NCBI GenBank assembly: GCA_018056405.1
Contig: JAGPFT010000101.1
Location: 1 to 8,284, forward strand
Length of the DNA stretch: 8,284 nucleotides
DNA from: Anaerolineae bacterium
GTDB taxonomy: Bacteria > Chloroflexota > Anaerolineae > Aggregatilineales > Aggregatilineaceae
Reading direction: 5' to 3'
Shown here: positions 3,917 to 8,284 of the stretch, one piece after another
Layout of the letters: each line of letters begins with the position of its first letter
Position numbering within the stretch: position 1 is the stretch's first letter
Made by a program: the position numbers and the translations under genes
Notes under the pieces: generated by a model
Told to the model about the DNA's origin: nothing
Databases searched by the model: none
Seen by the model: only the letters and a program-made list of their open reading frames with translations

Positions 3917-6340
3917 ATGCCACAGTCACCCCTGGACATCAGCGAGCAGGAAATCCGCAAGCGTAGCAGCCCGCTGCTCGAAGGCGCCATCCAGGAAGCC
4001 GCCCGGCTACGCCATAACTACATCGGCACCGAGCACCTGTTCAACGCCATGACGCGCCTGCCCGGCAGCATCACCGCTCGCCTGCTGGTCGAGAGCGGGA
4101 TGGAGCCGCCCACTATCCGCAACCTGATCCGGCGCGAGATCGGCGCGGGCGACGACGCGGTGAGCGAGTCGCCGCCGCTCACCCCGCGCGCGCACCGCGT
4201 GCTGGCCATGGCTGTCTACCTGGCCAACGACGCCAGCGAGCGCCTCGTCTCCGAGCAGCAAGCCTTGATTGCGCTGCTGCAGGAAGGCGAGGGCGTCGCC
4301 GCCCGCGTGCTGATTCGCCAGGGGGCTGACCTGTCGGTGTGGATCGAGCGGCTGCTGGACGACATGGACGACGACGCCAACGACTTCGACGAGTTCCTTT
4401 TCGGCGACCTGGACTCCTCGCCAGACGCCGAGGACGGGCTGAGCGCGGAGCAGCGCATGCCCACGCCGCTGCTCGACCGCTACGGGCGCGATCTCACTGC
4501 GCAGGTGCGCCAGGGCAAGATTGGCCCGGCGGTGGGCCGCGAGACCGAGATTCGCATGATCGCTCGCACGCTGCGTCGCAGCAAGAAGAACAACCCGCTG
4601 CTGCTCGGCGACTCCGGCGTGGGCAAGACGGCGGTGGTCGAGGGGCTGGCCTACGACATCGTGCACGGGCGCGCCCCCCGCTTTCTGCACAACCGGCGCA
4701 TCATCGGCCTGGAGATCGGGATGCTGGTGGCCGGGACCAGCCTGCGCGGGCAGTTCGAGGAGCGCATCGTCGGCATCGTGGACGAAGCCAAGAACGCGCC
4801 GGACGTGATCCTGTTCATTGACGAGATTCACACCATTGTCGGCGCGGGCGACACCATTGACAGCAATCTGGACGCGGCCAACATCCTCAAGCCGGCCCTG
4901 GCGCGCGGCGAGATCACCTGCATTGGCGCGACGACCTTCGAGGAATATCGCAAGGCCATCGCCAAAGACCCCGCCCTCGACCGCCGCTTCCGCACCATTG
5001 ACATCCGCGAGCAGAGCGTGGCCGAGACGCTGGTCGTCGTCGAGCACGTCTACCAGCGCTACGAGACGCATCACAAGGTGACTATCCTGCCCGAAGCGCG
5101 CGAAGCCGCCGTGCGCCTGTCCGACCGCTACATCCGCGACCGGCGGCTGCCGGACAAGGCGCTCGACCTGCTCGATGAGGCGTGCGCGCGCCTGACCATC
5201 CAGACCAACGCGCCGGACGCCGCCGAAGACGAGGGCGCGCCGCCGCTCGAAGTCACCGCCGAGACGGTCACCCAGGTGCTCAGCGAGTGGACGGGCATCC
5301 CCGTCAGCGAACTGACGGCCAACGAGCGCCAGCGCTTCACACAGATGGCCGAGACATTGGCCCGGCGCGTCGTCGGCCAAGAGCACGCCATCCAGATCGT
5401 GTCCGACGCGATCAAGACCAACCGCGCCGGCCTGGGCGATCCCCGGCGGCCTATCGGCGTCTTCTTGTTTCTGGGGCCGAGCGGCGTCGGCAAGACGGAG
5501 CTGGCTAAGGCGCTGGCCGCCTTTCTGTTCAACGACGAAGAGGCCATCATCCGCCTGGACATGTCCGAATTCCACGACGAGCACACTGTCGCCCGACTGA
5601 TCGGTGCGCCGCCCGGCTACAAGGGCATGGAACAGGGCGGGCAGCTCACCGAGGCGCTGCGCCGCCGCCCGTACAGCGTCGTCCTGCTCGATGAAGTGGA
5701 GAAGGCCGCGCCGGAAGTGTTCGACATCTTCCTGCAGGTGTTCGATGAAGGCCGCCTGACTGACTCGCAGGGCGTGACGATGGACGGGCGTCATGCCGTC
5801 TGGATCATGACCAGCAACATCGGCACCGGCGACGTGGGCAAGGGACTGGGCTTCACCGCTCAGCCGGATCAGCTTCCTGACTACGACTTCCACCTCAAGA
5901 AGCACTTCCGCCCGGAGTTCCTCAACCGGCTGGATGAGGTGGTCGTCTTCAAGCCGCTCTCGCCGCAGACTCTCGACGCCATCCTCGACCTGCAAATCCA
6001 GGAAGTGACCGCTCGCCTGACCGATCAGCGGCTCAAACTGACGCTGGATCAGGGCGCGCGGGCGCTGTTGCTGCGCGAGGGCTACGACCCGGCCTACGGC
6101 GCGCGCCCGCTGCGCCGCGCCATCCAACGCCTGCTGACTCGCCCGCTGAGCAACGCCATCCTGGAGGAGCGCTTCCAGCCCGGCGACACGGTGCGCATCA
6201 GCGCGCAGGGCGACACGCTGCTGCTCAAGAAAGCGCGCGGGGATCGCCCCGCCGCTGCCAATGGCGACCCGGCATCCCAGGCCGAAGGCGCTGAGTCACC
6301 CCATGACGCGCCGTCCAGGGCCGCCGGCCATGTGGAATAG
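3917..6340 (+). CDS. clpC: ATP-dependent Clp protease ATP-binding subunit, ClpA/ClpC type
   Basis: A double-AAA+ unfoldase of 807 residues that would thread substrates into ClpP. In order: two Clp_N repeats (about 8-75 and 87-147, with HNYIGTEHLF in the first); an acidic linker (147-172, rich in Asp); AAA1 with Walker A GDSGVGKT (231-238), Walker B LFIDEIH (299-305) and arginines in ALDRRF (353-358); AAA2 with Walker A GPSGVGKT (520-527), Walker B VVLLDEVEK (588-596), sensor MTSN (631-634), FRPEFLNR and sensor-2 YGARPLRR. The tripeptide LGF (644-646) sits where ClpP-docking loops lie. Between the AAA domains, only some 20 residues separate the first from SEWTGIP, so the ClpB/ClpC middle coiled coil is absent, as in ClpA. 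The polar C-terminal tail looks disordered. ATG 3917 is chosen; GTG 3902 in frame (812 residues) is an alternative, and the GAGGTGGGG between them suits the ATG. The symbol clpC is approximate. Confidence 0.93.
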   Translation: MPQSPLDISEQEIRKRSSPLLEGAIQEAARLRHNYIGTEHLFNAMTRLPGSITARLLVESGMEPPTIRNLIRREIGAGDDAVSESPPLTPRAHRVLAMAVYLANDASERLVSEQQALIALLQEGEGVAARVLIRQGADLSVWIERLLDDMDDDANDFDEFLFGDLDSSPDAEDGLSAEQRMPTPLLDRYGRDLTAQVRQGKIGPAVGRETEIRMIARTLRRSKKNNPLLLGDSGVGKTAVVEGLAYDIVHGRAPRFLHNRRIIGLEIGMLVAGTSLRGQFEERIVGIVDEAKNAPDVILFIDEIHTIVGAGDTIDSNLDAANILKPALARGEITCIGATTFEEYRKAIAKDPALDRRFRTIDIREQSVAETLVVVEHVYQRYETHHKVTILPEAREAAVRLSDRYIRDRRLPDKALDLLDEACARLTIQTNAPDAAEDEGAPPLEVTAETVTQVLSEWTGIPVSELTANERQRFTQMAETLARRVVGQEHAIQIVSDAIKTNRAGLGDPRRPIGVFLFLGPSGVGKTELAKALAAFLFNDEEAIIRLDMSEFHDEHTVARLIGAPPGYKGMEQGGQLTEALRRRPYSVVLLDEVEKAAPEVFDIFLQVFDEGRLTDSQGVTMDGRHAVWIMTSNIGTGDVGKGLGFTAQPDQLPDYDFHLKKHFRPEFLNRLDEVVVFKPLSPQTLDAILDLQIQEVTARLTDQRLKLTLDQGARALLLREGYDPAYGARPLRRAIQRLLTRPLSNAILEERFQPGDTVRISAQGDTLLLKKARGDRPAAANGDPASQAEGAESPHDAPSRAAGHVE

Positions 6341-6373
6341 CGTTTCACGTAGGCACACAGCAGAGACCGAATC

Positions 6374-6928
6374 ATGAGCGTGTCGGCTTCCCGCCCTGAC
6401 GACCCTGCGCGCGGCGCTCTGCTCTCCGACCACCCGCATCCCCGGCCCGCGTTGCGCCGGATCACGGCGGTGCTGGTCGCGCTGGGCATCGCTGGCGCGC
6501 TGGCGGGGATCGCGGGGCTGCTCGTGCTGGGCTTTGGCTACGGGCTGCCGCTGCTGGTGCTCAGCGTCCCCTTTCTGGCCGCGCTGATCGTTCCCCTGCT
6601 GCAACTCGCCGTGCTGCACCCGCGCGTGACCGTCTACGAACGCGGCGTGTGGCTTCAGCCGTTGCTGGGGCGCGGCGTGTGGATCGCCTGGGAAGACATC
6701 GCCCGCGTCGCCGAGCACACGCTGATCCGGCGCGGGCAGGCGCGCAGCCGCGACCGCGAGCACTTCGGCCAACTGATCGTCGTGGAGCGGGGGTTGCCGC
6801 CCGTCTTCATGGTCATCGGGCTGATGGCGGGGCTTGGCTGGCGGACGCGCGCCTTCGGCATTTCCACGAACAGCCACGTCGAATACGAGGCGCTGCGGCG
6901 GGCCATCGTGCGCGGCGCGCGGCGGTGA
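6374..6928 (+). CDS. small membrane protein with bacterial PH-like domain
   Basis: A 184-residue protein. After a polar N-terminus (1-27, rich in Pro, Asp and His) come two hydrophobic segments (about 30-53 and 58-82), then a cytosolic C-terminal half. The latter has the pattern of bacterial PH-like domains: VTVYERGVWLQP (85-96) followed by WIAWEDIARV (103-112), a strand, a Gly-containing turn and the conserved W-x-D/E-I. A later hydrophobic patch FMVIGLMAGLG (145-155) may be a further strand or a re-entrant segment. Such proteins are common but mostly uncharacterised membrane proteins. The gene lies 33 bp after the Clp gene on the same strand, so co-transcription is possible; its RBS is poor. 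It ends 14 bp from the convergent glycosyltransferase gene. Confidence 0.7.
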   Translation: MSVSASRPDDPARGALLSDHPHPRPALRRITAVLVALGIAGALAGIAGLLVLGFGYGLPLLVLSVPFLAALIVPLLQLAVLHPRVTVYERGVWLQPLLGRGVWIAWEDIARVAEHTLIRRGQARSRDREHFGQLIVVERGLPPVFMVIGLMAGLGWRTRAFGISTNSHVEYEALRRAIVRGARR

Positions 6929-6942
6929 GGGCTACGAGGCGC

Positions 6943-8250
6943 TCAAGAAGCAGGCGTATCTTCCCCCTCTGAGTCGAGTCCCTCACGCACCCGCGCCGCA
7001 AGTTGCTGGCGCTGGCGGGCGGTCATGGCCGGAGTCGGGTCTTCGTGGCCGATCAGCTTGTCGTAGGCGTCGCGCAGCAGGGCCGCGCTGTGCGCCCAGG
7101 CGTGCTGGCCGATCACCCACGCGCGCCCCTGCCGCCCCAATGCCGCGCCAAGCGCCGGGTCTTCCAGCAGGGCGACTACCGCGTCGGCGAAGTGCTGCGG
7201 CGTGTCGCGCAGCAGCATGTGCTCGCCGTCAACTGCGCCCAACCCCTCTGCGCCCACCGTCGTGCTGACGACCGGGCAGCCACAGGCCAACGCCTCCAGT
7301 AGCTTGAAGCGCGTCCCGCTGCCGCTGCGCAGCGGGCAGACGAAGACGGCGCTGCCCTGCAGGTAGGGGCGCGTGTCGGGCACCAGCCCGGCGACCGTCA
7401 GCGGGAGGGCCAGGTCGTCGTGCAGGGCCAGCAACTCCGGCGGGGCGTCCTTGCCCAGCAGCACCAGCCGGAAGTCAGGGCAACGCTGCACCACACGCGG
7501 CAGAATCTCCTCGGTGAAGTAGAGCACGGCGTCGGTGTTGGGGAAGTACTTGTAGTCGCCCATGTAGACGGCAGTGCGGGAATCGCGCGGGACGGACTCG
7601 TCCGGCTGGAAGTAGTCCACGTCCACGCCGTTAGGCGTCTGCACGGTGCGCACGCCGGGCGTCGCCCGCTTGACGAGCGCCCGATCCACCTCCGACATCA
7701 CCCCGACGACCGTCGCGTCGGCCCAGGCGCGCGGCTCCCACAGGCGCATCTTCTGCGCCTCCAGCCAGATACCGGGCCGCGTGAACCAGGGCTTGGCGAC
7801 GCGGGCGTGCCGCCCCCAGGCGATGTATTCAATGGCCGGCTCAGAGAGCAGCACCGGCGCATCGAGACGGGCGGGCAGGTTGGGCAGCATATAGAACGAC
7901 TCGACGTGCACCAGCGCAACCGGCTTCTCGGACAGCACGCGGGCGACCGTCTGGGCCATGGCCGGCGTGTGGTAGAGGCGCATGGTGACCGGCCTGGGCG
8001 AGGTGGCGCTGAGCCACGCCGCTTTGAGCGCCCCAGGGCTGGGCGCGCGATCCACGACAATCAGCTCGTCACATAGCTCGCGCAGCGGAGTCAGGTCGAA
8101 AGCCTGCTCCTCCGGGCGGCCAAAGCAGACCAGGGTGAGCCGGTAATCGTCGCGCAGGTGCCTGAGCAGGTTGTAGGTGCGGCTGCGCCCGCCGCTGTTG
8201 GGCGGGTAGGGCAGGTACGGGGTGAGCATCAGGACATGGGGCTGGCGCAT
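6943..8250 (-). CDS. GT-B glycosyltransferase, GT4-like
   Basis: A 435-residue cytosolic or membrane-associated sugar transferase of the usual GT4 length. The N-terminal Rossmann half opens with HVLMLTPYLPYPPNSGGRSR (5-24), an acceptor-side loop typical of this group. The C-terminal nucleotide-sugar half has TPNGVDVDYF (205-214), VYMGDYKYFPN (228-238), and SGSGTRFKLLEALACGCPVV (309-328) followed by STTVGAEGL. The second Glu of the EX7E donor motif is E319; the first is replaced by a Ser/Gly stretch, as in the GSGTRxKxLEA subset of GT4. Sugar and acceptor cannot be told; cell-surface polysaccharide or glycolipid synthesis is the usual role. The C-terminus (405-435) is a polar, charged tail. 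The start is supported by GGGAGA about seven bases upstream of the ATG. No other polysaccharide gene is in the window. Confidence 0.9.
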   Translation of the reverse strand: MRQPHVLMLTPYLPYPPNSGGRSRTYNLLRHLRDDYRLTLVCFGRPEEQAFDLTPLRELCDELIVVDRAPSPGALKAAWLSATSPRPVTMRLYHTPAMAQTVARVLSEKPVALVHVESFYMLPNLPARLDAPVLLSEPAIEYIAWGRHARVAKPWFTRPGIWLEAQKMRLWEPRAWADATVVGVMSEVDRALVKRATPGVRTVQTPNGVDVDYFQPDESVPRDSRTAVYMGDYKYFPNTDAVLYFTEEILPRVVQRCPDFRLVLLGKDAPPELLALHDDLALPLTVAGLVPDTRPYLQGSAVFVCPLRSGSGTRFKLLEALACGCPVVSTTVGAEGLGAVDGEHMLLRDTPQHFADAVVALLEDPALGAALGRQGRAWVIGQHAWAHSAALLRDAYDKLIGHEDPTPAMTARQRQQLAARVREGLDSEGEDTPAS

Positions 8251-8284
8251 GGCGGTTTCTCCCGTGTGTCGTCCGCCGCAGAGT

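Noticed and set aside
4007..6127. 706-residue open frame antisense to the Clp gene
   Set aside because: Composition is typical of a GC-rich shadow frame (rich in Ala, Arg, Val, Asp and Gln without domain motifs), while the opposite strand has an unmistakable full-length Clp ATPase.
3917..6340. Clp gene as ClpV of a type VI secretion system
   Set aside because: It has the standard double Clp_N domain and an LGF ClpP-docking loop and no ClpV features, and there are no T6SS genes nearby.
7420..8076. 218-residue open frame antisense to the glycosyltransferase
   Set aside because: No recognisable motif, low-complexity GC-driven composition, and it is fully covered by a clear GT-B gene.

Overview
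The window is high-GC bacterial DNA with strong AAGGAGG-type ribosome binding sites, GC-rich palindromic intergenic repeats and a mix of WXG100, kinase-like, Clp and glycosyltransferase genes. This fits a Chloroflexota-like organism best (for example Anaerolineae and relatives). That assignment is an inference from style and gene content; there is no rRNA or other phylogenetic marker here.

Layout. 1-485 has no gene and holds GC-rich palindromic repeats: two copies of an ~90 bp element, one enclosed by a 26 bp imperfect inverted repeat. 486-515 looks like a sigma70 promoter, followed by a leader of about 180 nt and then a four-gene + strand operon (704-2048) of small WXG100-superfamily proteins. 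Their order is A-B-A'-B'. The A types carry a true W-x-G turn. The B types have Leu or Phe in place of Trp and share their own N- and C-terminal signatures, so the operon looks like a duplicated two-gene module. A strong, probably bidirectional terminator (2097-2128) separates it from a convergent - strand gene (2159-3253). That gene encodes a kinase-fold protein with an N-terminal four-cysteine motif, a C-terminal membrane anchor and a broken catalytic loop (HLN in place of HRD), so it is probably a pseudokinase. The divergent gap 3254-3916 is filled with repeats arranged in a nested, roughly symmetric way.

A long + strand gene (3917-6340) encodes a two-AAA+ Clp unfoldase of ClpA/ClpC type. 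It has the double Clp_N domain, both Walker pairs and an LGF ClpP-docking loop, but no recognisable middle coiled-coil domain. It is followed by a small two-helix membrane protein with a bacterial PH-like domain (6374-6928). A convergent - strand GT-B/GT4 glycosyltransferase (6943-8250) fills most of the rest.

How they may work together. WXG100 proteins are typical substrates or structural partners of type VII-like secretion, and a membrane-anchored pseudokinase is reminiscent of EssB/YukC in firmicute T7SSb. No EccC/EssC ATPase or other secretion component is in the window, so a secretion role is an inference. The Clp ATPase, PH protein and glycosyltransferase show no sequence link to the WXG100 operon beyond proximity.
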